A stretch of 64,000 nucleotides of DNA from Burhinus oedicnemus (GCA_008921705.1 VFFE01007215.1:5558806-5622805); one strand, 5' to 3'. Counted from the first letter of the stretch, positions 34,601 through 44,500 are shown. Notes: generated by a model from the letters alone, not told the origin. Translations and numbers: made by a program.

Positions 34601-37430
34601 AGAATGCAGCTCAGCAAAGTGTTTAAATGTAAGTTTAGTTTTAAGCAATTCAGTAACTTAGTGAATACACTACGGTCTGAAGTTTGACTTTTATTTTAGT
34701 ACCTTTCTGAATTAGACATTTAGGGCCTAATCCCCCAATCTTCATTTTTCTGTTTGCACAGCACCCTGCTACATTAATCCCAAGTTATGAGCTTTATTTC
34801 AAAGATTAATTTTTATCTATTAGAAGTCCCTCGATTTAATCCTATATAGAAAGGACCTTTTCAACTCAACCTGCAATCTCACACACATCTACAAAACTAA
34901 AACTCTGCAGTCTGCATCAGCTTCTGCTTGATTTTCTAAGTGCTGAGCACCCGTAATTCCACCACATAAAATAAACAAGCTCATTACAACTGGTGAGAAC
35001 AGCATTTGAAGACTAGTCTTTTAATTCAACACTCGTGGCCCACAAACACAGTGCATAGTGATCCTAATAAATTCTCTCTGCAAAAGAAGAACCAGATTGC
35101 TCTTGCCCCAGTAAAGGAAAGAAACGCAGTACGGTGGGAACTGCATGGAAACCATCGTTTAGTGAAGTCTGCCTGATGTTTTAACTTCCACCATGCTTAC
35201 ACCTGTGAATTGTAAAACAATACAGAACTTGCATTTCATTGGAAAACCTTTTCAGAACAAACTAATACGGCCTTACATAGTCAACCCTAACTGTAAGATG
35301 ATAGCTGTAAAGCAGACATGTAGTACTGTCACTAACTTCTCTAATAGAAATTGCAGTGAAGACTGCAAGACCATTTTTGCCATGGTTCCCCCCCCTCCCC
35401 AACTAAAGTTTACTAAAACCAATCCTAGGTTATAGCACCCTAACTGCACCACTAAGGAAAGACCCCAAAGTGAAAGACAAGCAGCTGCTGCAGGCTGCTG
35501 ATAACAAGACTAATAGTAAGCAAACTAGTGAAAACTGGAAGTAGGAATCTGGGGGTATCAGCTTCCAACCGTTCTTTTGAAAGGGTTTCAAGAGAAACGT
35601 ATTTTTTCTTGGCATTGTGCAACCCTTAAAATTTGTAGTGAGGACCGATAAAACACATGCAAGCATATTTAAAAAATATAAAGTTACTGCATCTAGTAGA
35701 AAGTTCTTTCAGTTCTTGTGGTACCTGTATGTTCTAGTCTCTCCAAAACTAGAGCGGAAAGTAAAGTGCTCTTTCTTAAACAGTCCTCCTCACAGAATCC
35801 CCTTTTCATTTACACTGTTTTTTACTTCCCGATTTTGCCTCTCACTTACTCACAGGACAGTATTTTGTTCACATGGACAGCATTTTCTTATCTCTGCCTT
35901 TAAGCATTCCTGGACAGAACCAAATCCCTTATCTTTGGGAGAAGACACAAAAAACAAAGGCTGACAGTTAAAGTGCAGTGAGAAATGGAAGATCAATAAT
36001 GAAGAATGTTAGGAAAAAGGTTGTCTTTTTGTCTGCCTTGCAAGATCGTCTAGGATTATTTGATATTTCCTTAGCTACCTGAGAACTAGTCCTATTAATT
36101 CTGAGTAATGGGTTAATGCCATTGTTTTGGATACCTTAAAGACAATAAATTCAGATTAGTCCATGTCTTTTTAGTTTTAGGGAAGACAAAAATCCTTTCC
36201 AAATTTACTAAAACATACACATTTGCGGCTGAGGAAAAAACCGAAGTCTTTAACCTGATTTATTCAGGAGAAAGTATGTATTCCTCCTTCTGGGAATACT
36301 ACCCTAGACTAGCACCTAACCTGAAAAAAAAAAAATTAAAAAAAATCCAACACTTGCAGGCCAAGAACAATCATAATCCCTACAGTCCCAAAGGCTTTAG
36401 AAGGAGGAACGTTTTCTGCCGAGAACAACTTCTGAAGGACAATGGAACCGGTTACTTTGTTCATCTCTTGCACCAAATACAATATTCTACTTGTATGATC
36501 GTCTGGTGATTGTGTACAGCACTAAAATATCTGAATTTAACTATAAGGTAACAATAAACAGTTGACACCACAGCCAAAATATATTCCTTACCTTAAAGCT
36601 CTCAAATTTCATTTTCTCCACACAAGTTTTAAGAGTTCTAAGTCTTATTAAAAAAAAAACACCTCCAAAACCCCAAATAGAAGAAATGAGGAATTAAACA
36701 CACCACTTGTAAACTCCTAATACAGTAAAGCCCAATGAATTTTAAAACACTAAAATCTGTATTCTGATTACTCTCTCAACATCATTTCCTCTCTAATGCT
36801 AGTGTAGCAGTAAGAACACAGTATTAAAAAAAATATAAAATCTATGCATCAAGAGCATGTTATTTGTCTAACCATTTGTTTCTATAGATTTTAAACTTTT
36901 TTTTTTCCATTTTTTTCTCAAACAGTATGGATATGTACATTCATTGGTATTTGTACAGGTTATTTAGTGTGTTTGACAACTGCTCTTTACCAGAATTGAT
37001 TATTTTTCATCGGTCAAACAACCAAACACTACAAAGGCCTGGTGATTAATCCCACCTTACTCCCTAAATAACCAAATAACCCCCGTCCCCCCCCTTTTTT
37101 TTTTTTAAACAGTCTGTGTCCTATAATGTCAGGAATTAGACACCCATCTTTCGCTGGTACCATGTACCGCTGCAGACCCGAGGCGAGGGGAGCGGTTTAC
37201 CCCAACGTGAAGCCACCCCACCGCGCCCCACCACAGAGGAAATGGCGGCATCCCGCGGGGGTGAGGGCAGGGCCGCAACCGCCACCGCCACCGCCACAGA
37301 AGGGCACTTTGGCGGGAAGGCTGCGCTGCCACCCTATGCCCCGCCACCGCCGCCGCTCCCTGCCCTCTCGCCAGAGCGACTCCCCGGGAGGCGGCCCCGT
37401 CGCTCTCCTCACCGCGCCGTCGGGCTCCAT
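10623..37430 (-). CDS. BOLL: BOLL (boule) germ-cell RNA-binding protein, 11 coding exons
   Basis: Joined coding exons on the minus strand, in order: 37413-37430, 34308-34451, 30329-30420, 27883-27937, 23754-23829, 20376-20503, 18280-18351, 17263-17310, 16066-16191, 14375-14449, 10623-10646. They total 858 bp, 285 residues plus TAA, and every junction keeps frame. The protein has a Ser/Thr/Pro-rich N-terminus, an RRM (RNP2 IFVGGI at residues 46-51, RNP1 KGYGFVTF at 84-91), one DAZ repeat at 172-195 and a Pro/Gln/Tyr-rich tail ending WSIHY. Boule is the ancestral DAZ-family protein; family members bind mRNA 3' UTRs and promote translation during meiosis in germ cells. Length is close to the roughly 283-residue mammalian protein. 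DAZL is excluded because the RRM and tail peptides follow Boule. Neighbour: PLCL1, divergent, about 14.5 kb from the start codon. No frameshift or internal stop was seen, so the gene looks intact. Confidence 0.95.
12997..13062. repeat. Long imperfect palindrome (about 66 bp)
   Basis: The left arm begins GTTTACATGATTAAT and the right arm ends ATTTATCATGTAAAC; the inner arms AACTGAGTTCTCT and AGAGAACTCAGTT surround a TTATAA-containing centre. Only a few bases are unpaired over the whole length. It resembles the footprint of a small inverted-repeat element or a strong hairpin in the BOLL pre-mRNA. Confidence 0.85.
13061..13098 (+). repeat. 23-bp-period tandem duplication
   Basis: The 15-mer ACATCCACAACAGCA occurs at 13061-13075 and again at 13084-13098. 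It directly abuts the right end of the palindrome, suggesting a local rearrangement or slippage at that hairpin. Confidence 0.8.
13583..13602. other. Assembly gap (20 N)
   Basis: Twenty N following an 18-base T run. The fixed size suggests a placeholder of unknown true length in BOLL intron 10. Confidence 0.98.
14307..14338. repeat. Perfect 11-bp-stem hairpin next to BOLL exon 10 donor
   Basis: CTTACTGTCCC and GGGACAGTAAG are exact inverted repeats around a 10-nt loop. It begins 36 nt inside intron 10 from the exon 10 donor, on the transcribed strand. Function unknown; it could affect donor choice. Confidence 0.85.
14375..14449 (-). CDS. BOLL: BOLL exon 10 (residues 254-278)
   Basis: Encodes [20 protein letters not shown] then [13 protein letters not shown] is conserved. 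Acceptor TATACCAG, strong donor CCT|GTGAGT. In the mammalian protein as I remember it, about eight residues (VMQPEPIK) follow before the final exon; here the donor cuts directly after the homologous Pro, and read-through meets an in-frame TAG seven codons later. Confidence 0.9.
14450..16065 (-). other. BOLL intron 9
   Basis: AT-rich intron. A 101-codon plus-strand frame (15371-15676) runs antisense but has no recognisable motif; I see nothing else. Confidence 0.8.
16066..16191 (-). CDS. BOLL: BOLL exon 9 (residues 212-253)
   Basis: Encodes a Pro/Ser-rich stretch with [13 protein letters not shown] and GCIPPPLL, matching the Boule tail. The acceptor TTTATTTCAG is good. The donor is a tandem: GAG|GTGGTA at 16066 or GTG|GTATTG at 16063, which would add one Val; both are weak. 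Either keeps phase 0. Confidence 0.92.
16192..17262 (-). other. BOLL intron 8, with unexplained protein-like frames
   Basis: Contains two sense-strand open segments described in the next entry. Otherwise AT-rich with no repeat recognised. Confidence 0.7.
16625..17074 (-). pseudogene. Unidentified exon-like open frames in BOLL intron 8
   Basis: On the minus strand a frame of about 34 codons (17074-16973; includes [19 protein letters not shown]) ends at a donor-like GCAG|GTAAAA. After 91 bp, an acceptor-like TTTGCTAG leads at 16881 into a second frame, in phase, that runs to a TAA at 16625. The second frame contains a hydrophobic segment ([20 protein letters not shown]), a Glu/Lys-rich helix-like stretch and another hydrophobic end. 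I do not recognise the protein. There is no ATG start in the first segment and a TGA stands just before it, so this may be a gene fragment, a cryptic BOLL exon pair, or chance. Confidence 0.3.
17263..17310 (-). CDS. BOLL: BOLL exon 8 (residues 196-211)
   Basis: Encodes [16 protein letters not shown]; the QWQWSVPQ core is conserved with mammalian Boule. It is 48 bp, phase 0/0. Acceptor GAATTTAG, donor CAG|GTAAAT. Its skipping would preserve frame. Confidence 0.92.
17311..18279 (-). other. BOLL intron 7
   Basis: Mostly occupied by a decayed CR1 LINE fragment in the opposite orientation (17628-18030). Confidence 0.8.
17628..18030 (+). mobile_element. Old CR1 LINE 3' fragment
   Basis: Diverged copy of the last part of CR1 ORF2 and tail. 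It has the block GAATTGGGTTTGTTCAGCCT, later GAGGCTGTCCAGAAAGGTTG and the tail block GGTTTGGCTTAGATGAT, all in CR1 order. Many substitutions and an indel-rich middle show it is much older than the copy at 25262. Confidence 0.85.
18280..18351 (-). CDS. BOLL: BOLL exon 7, single 72-bp DAZ-repeat exon (residues 172-195)
   Basis: Exactly 24 codons in phase 0/0: [16 protein letters not shown] then QSPTYHYQ. A 24-residue, 72-bp exon is the unit that was amplified in DAZ on the primate Y; here there is one copy, as expected for Boule. In the family the repeat mediates protein partners such as other DAZ-family proteins and DZIP/DAZAP types. Acceptor TTTTTAAG, donor CAG|GTACCT. Confidence 0.95.
18352..20375 (-). 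other. BOLL intron 6
   Basis: AT-rich intron with no gene recognised. A short direct duplication (AAATATGTGAA flanked by GGCTTCTAAA-like sequence) lies near 19397-19442. Confidence 0.75.
20376..20503 (-). CDS. BOLL: BOLL exon 6 (post-RRM linker, residues 129-171)
   Basis: Encodes the conserved [20 protein letters not shown] segment followed by [16 protein letters not shown]. Acceptor AATTCCAG, donor CCA|GTAAGT. The acceptor has a poor pyrimidine tract and is preceded by a 23-base A run on the sense strand (20530-20552 as T on plus). Length is 128 bp: two bases plus 42 codons. Confidence 0.95.
20504..23753 (-). other. BOLL intron 5
   Basis: Begins (in plus coordinates) beside the exon 6 acceptor with a 23-base T run at 20530-20552. 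It contains an antisense 151-codon plus-strand frame (21676-22131) without recognisable domains, probably chance. No mobile element recognised. Confidence 0.75.
20530..20552 (+). repeat. Poly-T run (23 bases)
   Basis: On the BOLL sense strand this is A23, about 27 nt upstream of the exon 6 acceptor, where a pyrimidine tract would normally lie. Confidence 0.95.
23754..23829 (-). CDS. BOLL: BOLL exon 5 (end of RRM, residues 104-129)
   Basis: Encodes [19 protein letters not shown] followed by QQIRSP and the first base of an Arg codon. The [11 protein letters not shown] peptide is the conserved last RRM strand of DAZ-family proteins. Acceptor AATTCTAG, donor CCTC|GTATGT. The 76-bp length gives 25 codons plus one base, completed by GT from exon 6. 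Confidence 0.95.
25262..26573 (+). mobile_element. CR1 LINE, 5'-truncated, with degenerate reverse transcriptase
   Basis: Roughly 1.3 kb from the RT domain to the CR1 3' end (CCTTCCAACCCCTACCATTC then TGTG). Encoded peptides include [20 protein letters not shown] and [14 protein letters not shown], typical of CR1 ORF2. The frame is broken: after NDLDEG the reading frame shifts and meets TGA codons before the metal-binding ADD motif, another shift follows near 25887, and another near 26230. In motif A the usual Asp before FSKAFD is Asn. The copy is therefore inactive. It lies antisense to BOLL. Confidence 0.97.
26668..26800 (-). mobile_element. CR1 3' tail fragment(s), minus strand
   Basis: The block AATCACCTAGGTTGGAAGGG with ACCTTTAAGATCATCAAGTC is the reverse complement of a CR1 3' end. 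A second similar but shorter tail (AGAATCACAGAATTGAAGGA, about 26772) follows directly, suggesting two tails next to each other or nested. The element is only about 100 bp downstream of the plus-strand CR1. Confidence 0.88.
27883..27937 (-). CDS. BOLL: BOLL exon 4 (RNP1, residues 85-103)
   Basis: Encodes [18 protein letters not shown], including most of RNP1 with its two RNA-contacting aromatic residues. Acceptor TTTATTTAG, donor GAG|GTAAGC. At 55 bp it is the second smallest internal exon after exon 8; phases 2 and 0 agree with its neighbours. Confidence 0.96.
27938..30328 (-). other. BOLL intron 3
   Basis: AT-rich intron. Includes a (GTT)n-like and poly-T stretch near 28325-28365. No gene or mobile element recognised. 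Confidence 0.75.
30329..30420 (-). CDS. BOLL: BOLL exon 3 (RRM middle, residues 55-85)
   Basis: Translates to [16 protein letters not shown], then [14 protein letters not shown] and a split Gly codon. This is helix 1 and strand 2 of the RRM and matches Boule closely. The acceptor is CTGTACTAG and the donor GG|GTTAGT. The 92-bp length leaves two bases that pair with the first base of exon 4 to make GGG (Gly85) of RNP1. Confidence 0.96.
30421..34307 (-). other. BOLL intron 2
   Basis: AT-rich intron without recognised genes. It contains an A run at 30446-30458 close to the exon 3 acceptor and the three-copy repeat at 33558-33640. Confidence 0.75.
33558..33640 (+). repeat. Three-copy tandem repeat around ATTACCTAAAGTGG
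   Basis: ATTACCTAAAGTGG occurs three times at about 28-bp spacing. Copies one and three are followed by YAAGAAAGAAA; the middle copy is followed instead by TAATATATTAA. A small local duplication. Confidence 0.85.
34308..34451 (-). CDS. BOLL: BOLL exon 2 (residues 7-54, start of RRM)
   Basis: Encodes the Ser/Thr/Pro-rich N-terminal segment and the first RRM strand, [12 protein letters not shown], which holds the RNP2 core. The acceptor is a tandem CAGCAG (NAGNAG), so the exon may also begin at 34448 with one Gln fewer. The donor AAG|GTATTT is weak beyond the GTA. Phase is 0 at both ends. Confidence 0.95.
34452..37412 (-). other. BOLL intron 1
   Basis: AT-rich, turning GC-rich where it enters the CpG island from about 37140. 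No gene or mobile element recognised; short A/T runs near 36330, 36645 and 37095. Confidence 0.7.
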
Positions 37431-38190
37431 CTGTCCGTCGTCACCGCCGCCGCCGCCTCAGCCCCCGGCACGTTGCCGGCACGCGTCGCGCGCTCCCTGG
37501 CTCCGCCGCGTGCCCGCCCGGCGAGCGCCAGCAGAGAGAGGCCTGCAACGGGCCGGGGTGGGGGGGGAAGACACAGCCCGGCGGCCAGCGCGGCACTGAG
37601 ATGGGGGCAGCGGGCCGGGGTCGGTGACGGGGACGGCCGGGGAGGGACAGAGCAGCCCTTCCTCGCCTCAGCGCAGGTCCCCGCCCAGAAGGTAAACGCC
37701 TCCGCTGAGCCTTGCTCCCGCTGAGGGCGCAGCCAGCCCTACGCCCACCCCGCACCCCTCAGCCCTCCTTCCCCCGGGGAAGCCGCCCCCTTCGCAAATT
37801 TGCGCCCTCTGCTCGGCACGCCGGGGGCCTCGTCTCCCCTTACAGAAGCCCTGGGACGAGCGGCCGGCCGGGGGTGCCTCTTTCCCCTCCGCCTTCCCCG
37901 GCACTTGCTGGCGCCGTCACTGACCTCCCGCCCGGCCTCAGAGCCCTGGGGGAGGCTGCCGGCCTCCCCGCCCCGGGAACGAGCCCCCGCCACTGGCCTC
38001 GGGGCCGGTACGGTCTACCCGAGCCCCGGCCGCTTCCCGGCAGCCTGGCCGCGTGTATGGTGTCACCGGCGAGCCCTCGCACAGGAGTAACAGCCGGAAG
38101 GTTGGAAAAGAAAGAGGTTGCCAGCACTGTCCCCAGGTCCGGCCCCGGAGCTGAGGGGAGAACCTCCCTCTAGGTCTGTCCCCACAACCT
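37150..38190 (-). promoter_or_regulatory. CpG island covering BOLL promoter and first exon
   Basis: An abrupt block of high GC and frequent CG dinucleotides in otherwise AT-rich DNA, with the BOLL start codon at 37430 inside. Several long frames on both strands (up to 160 codons) are low-complexity Pro/Ala/Arg/Gly translations of GC-rich DNA and not believable proteins. A short CCGCCA repeat lies at about 37276-37297. The transcription start is probably somewhere above 37431, but no TATA box was identified. Confidence 0.85.
37413..37430 (-). CDS. BOLL: BOLL coding exon 1 (start codon, residues 1-6)
   Basis: A minus-strand ATG inside the CpG island opens a six-codon frame, MEPDGA, that stops at a good donor, GCG|GTGAGG. 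The phase (0) fits exon 2. Mammalian Boule isoforms that I recall also start with a short acidic exon (ME...) joined before the T-x-N-Q motif, which supports this choice. The evidence is short and there is no transcript, so an alternative first exon is possible; the exon 2 frame read upstream has no better conserved start. Confidence 0.72.
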
Positions 38191-41189
38191 GAGGAGGCAG
38201 GTGACAAACTCCAGCTGTGTTTTTATCCCCTCAACTAGGGAATGAAACAGGGGGGAAAACAGGGTGATGCATTTCGCCTGTCCCCTGGCCTCAATAGGGG
38301 AAATAAAAAAATGCCCAGTGAGGCTGTTCCCTGGGTCTGACTCAGCAGGCCGTACTTGATGGAGGCAAAAACATAGCTTAGGCTTTATGGCAGTCAGTGT
38401 GAAGAAGAGAAAGTCCTTATTTCAACTCAGAGAGACTTCCAAGGGTTCCCGAAGAGACTCTCGCTCAGGTACAGAGGCTGCCCTGAAAACAGCTGGGCAA
38501 CACTAGGCATGGGATAACCTTAGAGATGAAATTTGGGGTCTACTAGCAGAGAGGATGAGAAAATATTGCTCAGCTTCATGACCACTCGTCAAAATATTCC
38601 AACTCTTTTTTCAGCCCTTACCAAACTGGAAGAGAAGTGCCAACAGTAACACTTGTGTCAGGCATACTTCTGTAGTCATTTAATGAATAGCACTACAACC
38701 TGTTTCTCTGTTCCACAATTTCATCCTGTTTGCAAATGCAGATTGCCCTGAAAATAGCTCTGCTGCTAAACAGGTCTGGAAAAAAGAGTGATTCAAATGT
38801 CAAGCTCATAATCAATGTAGTTACAACGTACAGCCTGACAAAAATGCTTGATTTGATGACAGCAAGAGCTAGACAAATGCGTGCCGGGAGAACCATCCCA
38901 GTGGGAAAGCTGTTTTTCAAGGTGGTCAAACATTCACAGGCTAAGTCACAGCAGCTGAACCCCAAGATACAATGTCAGGATCATGGTAGGCTCAATTTAT
39001 TATTGGCTAGTCTCCTGGTTTACTTTTTGGGGTGCTTTAAAATAAAAACTTCAAGGAATATTATCTTGACAATGTCTACAATTAAATAGATTTTAATTGA
39101 TTTCAGATCTTTGTGTCTTGCCTAAGTTTGCTTTATGCAAATTATACTGATCCAACCTTAACCCAACAGCACCTGCCTTATAAATTACATAATTTAATTC
39201 TGAGCGTTGGCAGGGCACAGACCTGCAGTCCTGTAGGATCCTACACTGTTCCTTACTTTTCTGGTGTTACTTCAACATCTACCAGCTTCTGCAGCGTTAT
39301 TGTTACCCCAGGGAATAAAAAAAACCAAACGAGAAGAGACTTTCTAATAACTGTGTGCCTGTAATATATAACAATATAATGCTTAACTCTTAGTAGTGAC
39401 TTTTTTTTTAGCTGAGAAAACTGTATAAAAGTAAAGGCAATTTTAGTAGAGCTGATGAGAGTTTTAGAAATAGTTATTTTACGAGATTACAGAACTCTGC
39501 TGAATTGCATTCATTGGCTTTTATGAATATTTATCAGACAGCAACAAAGCTTATCCTAAGAGCAGCACTACATTTTAATGATGTAAAAGGTAGAATAGGC
39601 CAAGCCTTTCACATGCTTCATATCTTGATTTGAGGAATTTGAAGTTGGAACAGCTGAAGGAATACAGAAGCATTCAGAGACGTGAAGGTGTATTTTGCAT
39701 AGTTGTTTGATCTTCTACATTACACCTCCTCTTCAAGTTAAAAAAAAAGAAATCTGGGATATTTACATTTGAAATAAGGCAGTTGTGACAAAAATAGGAC
39801 TTTTGCAAATAAATGAGAAAGATTGAGCTATTTTTTATTCTGATAATTTAAAATCTGAAAACCTGAAAATCCAACACAGCTATAAGTTTAACAAGATTAC
39901 TAGCAGAGCTGCTAAAAAATGTTGCTATGCATACAGAGTTTAAATATTACAACAAAAGTTGCTGGGCTGCCCTAGCATCGTGTGGCTGCTTCATTAAGGG
40001 AATAGTATCCTGACTGAGGAAGTCACTCTAAGAGGAAGTCAGGAGTGCGTCTTTTTCCTCACTCTGCATGTCAGCAATATACGCAGCATGCAATGATCTC
40101 TCCTAGTGTTCTCCCCCACAAATTAAAAGAGAGTGCTGGACAAGGACAAGAGTCTGACTGTGCTGGTTCCTGTAGGCTCTTGCCTTTTGTCCTCTTTTAT
40201 AGCATCAGAGAAAGTCAGAGGTTAAGTGAGGAATGATAAACTGAAAAAAGCAAGAGAGAAAAATAGGGAGAAAAAATGATTTGGGAGGAGAAAGAAGGAA
40301 AAGAATTCTCCAGGCACAACAAGACAAGGATGATTTTATGAGTAATACGGGCCTGGCAACAGACTGCTATTTCACTGATTGATTCCCTCACCTTGGAAAA
40401 GCAATGCTACCTTTTTTGCTTCTATTACTTATCTGTAGATAATAATGCTAGCTTTCCTACCAGCATCTTAAGATCCTTTTGTGGAAATATGAGCATTAAT
40501 ATATTGTCAGACCGGGAGAGACAGACTGTACCTGATGAAAGATTACTTACTTCCAGCTCTCAATTTCATAAAAATGTCTCTTAGGATGTTACTAAAAGAT
40601 TGTCTTCTGTCTCTGTTGCATAGACTACAACTGTATTAAAAAACATCTGTAATTTATGAAGATGTACACAGTGATTTGTCTTACGAGCTTGTGAGTGGAT
40701 TCTCTACACCTTGAGCCTTAACCAGGACAATCAAAAAGCCAAGAGCTCTTATGTATTCAAGGATTTTGAGGAGGCCTTCTGAGAGAGATAACAGTGCCTA
40801 GAAGCAAACGGAGTGCCACTGAATAAAAAAATTATGGCCAGTGCCACGTGAAAAATGCAGAAGGAAATTACTCGTTTCAGGGAAGTTTTCCATTTATTCA
40901 AATAGGTGTGTATATTTCTCTGATACGACATTTCCATCTTACGGGCCCTTTTCCCACACCATTCCCTTTCTTGGGTTAGTTGGGCACATCTCCCTTCTGG
41001 ATGAGCTGTGACTCCCCACCTCACCCCAATTTCCACCATTCTTTCTGCCCTTTGTCTCTACCTCCGACTTGGTTTCTGATTGCCCTAACTATACTCTCGC
41101 TTGCTTCCTCTTGCCTCTGTCATCCCCCTTTCCTCATCATAATGGCTGCACTGGTATCCTCTACCCCTTTAACCCCTGCAGTCATCACA

Positions 41190-41424
41190 GGGCGGGTACT
41201 GAGGGGCTCTGGCACATACTGGGTACTCAGGTTAGTGCAGGACTCCAGAATAGTATTGGGAGGGCTCTGAGAGGTACTGGGAAAGCGTATAGGGGCTTTA
41301 GGGAGTACTGGCTTGACTGGAGAGGTACTGGATAGGTTGGGGGTCTATTAGGAGCACTGCAGGGTACTTGGGGGCTCTGTTGGCCTCTGGGAGGTTCTGA
41401 GGGCTGGGTACTGGGGTGGGTGAG
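41190..41424 (+). repeat. GC-rich degenerate minisatellite-like block
   Basis: The word GGTACT or GTACTGG with G-rich surroundings (GGGGCTCTG, GAGGTACTGG) recurs about eight times at irregular 25-45-bp spacing. It stands out in base composition from its neighbours. Unit boundaries are too degenerate to define by eye. Confidence 0.6.
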
Positions 41425-42935
41425 TGGGGTTCCCACACTGTTTCCTATGGCTCCATCAAGCTGAGCTGCTCTACTCCTATCCGAGTTCCTCATTTGCTTC
41501 CTGTTTCACTTTTTCCCCACCCCCAGCAATGGATGATCCAGAGGAGCAGGAGACTTGGACGGTCAGTACACTGGACTATTCTCTTGATACTATTTTCCCA
41601 GGGTGGTAGATTGTTACTACATAACAAAAGCATCCTCATTCAATCCATCCTTGCAGAATACTAACATTATTATGGATGGTTTCTAGTTCAAAATGTACCA
41701 GGCCAATGTGTGATTTCTTTCAAATTTGAAGACATACTTAGATATTATAGCTTAGTTTAAAAATATCTTATTTTCCACAAGTAATGGTCAGCATGGTATA
41801 GTTTATTGGAACTAAGTCACTATGTAAGACTGGCTTGTTTTCTGTCTCACTTCAGAGTATATGCGCTTTATTTACAAAGGTGTTTGTGTGTGTTTTATTT
41901 TACATGTCCTCAAGGGGAAAAACTTACTGGAAACAGCTGCATAAAAGTTCCATTGCTGGTGGAACTTGTCACAATTAAAATATGGAAGATACTGTTAAAA
42001 GTGCCAGATCTGGAAAAGTACTTAAAAATGTAGTCGCATCTGTATTTGCACCTGAGTAAAACTGTAAAGCTTATCAGTACTTTAATAAATGTCCCTAGCA
42101 AATGGAAGAATTATATTACAATCCTTTGTTAAATCTCATAATGTGATTATTAATAGGAAATAATAACTAGGTCTACTGGGGAATCTGATTCCTTTATGTA
42201 TTATAAAAGCATAGTCCTCCAACAAAACACCATAGATATGTGTCACATGGAAATATTAATAGATCATCAGTTAGGTGGGTGAAGAGAAAATTATCAGACT
42301 CCTCATTTATTTTACCTTAGTGTGACAGCCTTGATTGTCTTTTCCTCTCATTTTTTCCCTACTGTGTTTCTTTTAGTCAAACAAAAATTTAATGCTTATC
42401 TTGGCTTTGAAAAATTTTAGTTTCTTAATATTCTTTTGCAGTTGTCATGATACTACATTTTACATGTTTCACTGAACTGAATATAAAATTCTGCAGACAG
42501 AAATAAATGAGTAGAAAAGACTATAAGCAATTGACATGTATTATGAAACCCAAGTGGGGAAAAAATACTTGCAAGAAAGATAAAGTATCAGGCTTTGCTT
42601 GCTCTGAAAGTGTAAAGCTACATGGTTATAAGTGCAATGTAATAACACCTATATGCTGCCATGATGTTAAAGGGGTCTTCTTACAAGGTAGAGAGGTTCT
42701 TCCTTGTGCAATTCATTTGACTGCCATCAGACAAAATGGCTCTGGGTTCTAATCCCACCTTTTACAACTTGATTCTTCAAATGTCATTATGTCTAGGTAT
42801 AGATTCCAAATGAAAAAAAAAAAAAAAGTAAAGAAGAATCTCGCTGTAGATAGGATGTTGCTAATCTATTCCACATACTTGGGGAAATTTTAAAGAGTCG
42901 TGTTGTTGTAATTTTCTATTCTAATACTCTATTTA

Positions 42936-43030
42936 TTCTATTCTATTCTATTCTATTCTATTCTATTCTATTCTATTCTATTCTATTCTATTCTATTCTA
43001 TTCTATTCTATTCTATTCTATTCTATTCTA
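42936..43030 (+). repeat. (TTCTA)19 pentanucleotide microsatellite
   Basis: Nineteen uninterrupted TTCTA units (95 bp), i.e. ATTCT in another register. Imperfect units flank it on the left (from about 42914). Confidence 0.99.
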
Positions 43031-44500
43031 TTTTTTCTTTATGGTGTTTTAGATCCAATGGTCCAAAAGGCCAGGAGCTTTTCCCTCTATTGATTTCAGT
43101 GATTTGAAGTAGAATGCCACACAAATACAGTGAAAGAGCCAAGCCATTTCCTTTTTCCTATCCTCCTCAAAATCACAAACTTTTGAGTAGTGCTCTGTTC
43201 AAGTATGGTCCACTGAGCCTCATTGCGTATAATATCTGCTCATAAAAACACTTACTGTCATCTTTGGAGATCACACTTGCAGAATATATATGGGAAAGGT
43301 CCTGCTGTCTTTTGACAGCAGCATAGCCTGAAGAGTTAATACACTAGTTTTTGATCTCCCCAAATCTTGCTACTGAGTCTGACTGTACATCTGAGATTAG
43401 ATGAAGAGAGGGTAAATGGTTAGAATTAGAGGATTCTTCCAAACCACAATATAAATAAGTGTCTTTTAAGTTTGCCCAACGCAGGTATATTTTTCCACTT
43501 TTATTGTGGATTTGTCTGTAAATTTCTGCATTTGGGAGTAAAACTCTCCTAGCCTTTTATTTGCAGAATGCTTCACTTTTGCTAATCCTGCTGTGGGAGT
43601 TAGTATAGGCTATGGATTTTAACTACCAGTTTATTTAACCCTACTCAGAAAAGATACAGATAAACAGTGGTTAACAATGCTTTCAATTTATGCACATTAG
43701 TACTCCCACAACGGCAAATTTCAGGAAAATAAGCCTACCTAGGTTAGTCATTAGCCTTTCTTTTCCATGTCCTTAGAATATCTTCTAACCTGACATTAAG
43801 GAACAAGAGATTTTGCAATAAAAGATTAAATATACTTCATTCCTGCTGGAAAGTATTTTGAATCTTCTTAAAATTGTGTTCAATTAATACCAGAGGAATT
43901 TAAGTTGAGGATTACATTTTGATCATAATTATACAGCATATTTTTTTTTATTTTGAGATGACTTTTTCTAATGAATTAAGAAAGATGGTCCAAATTTGCA
44001 TGCATGAGGAACAACCAGACATAAATGTTTTTAGCAAGTTTTCAAATCCATCTATCTAGCCACATGTAAGCTTGTATTTCGAAGCAGTATCAAGGACCAG
44101 GCCAAAGTCTGCCTATAACTTTAGTTCCAGTATAAAAAGGATAGACTTTACGGGTACCTGTTCTCTGCTCGCATCTACTACCACTTTAAGCCAGTGTAGA
44201 AACTATCACAAATATTGCTGGGACACACTGGCTTGACTTTTTTTTCATAGGAAACCAGCTTTCTTTGAAATGAGGCAGATGTGGGTGTAGCTCTTTACAC
44301 TCTTTCCCTGGGTAGCCAGTCAAGCATGGGAGATCTAAAGGTAGCAATGTACTTCTAACACTGACATACTTTCTGTGCATGTGGTTTAGCATTTTGGTTT
44401 GGATCAAGGATGCAATTTTGAAGCAAATTCCTGATCATCCTAACTTAACTGCTTGGTTCACATCACAGAGCAGTTTCTGAGTGTGCAAACTAACTTCTTC

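Larger units (their letters stand above)
38200..44500. other. Intergenic DNA between BOLL and PLCL1, left part
   Basis: No recognised gene. Open frames such as the 119-codon one at 38730-39089 (plus) have no known motif. Contains a GC-rich repeat-like block at 41190-41424 and the TTCTA microsatellite at 42936-43030. Confidence 0.7.

Noticed and set aside
37126..38207. Several 70-160-codon frames on both strands in the BOLL CpG island
   Set aside because: Low-complexity Pro/Ala/Arg/Gly translations, overlapping on both strands, explained by GC richness; only the six-codon exon 1 fits a known protein.
38730..39089. 119-codon plus-strand frame beside the BOLL CpG island
   Set aside because: No recognisable family or start context; could be part of a divergent non-coding transcript, but the sequence does not show it.
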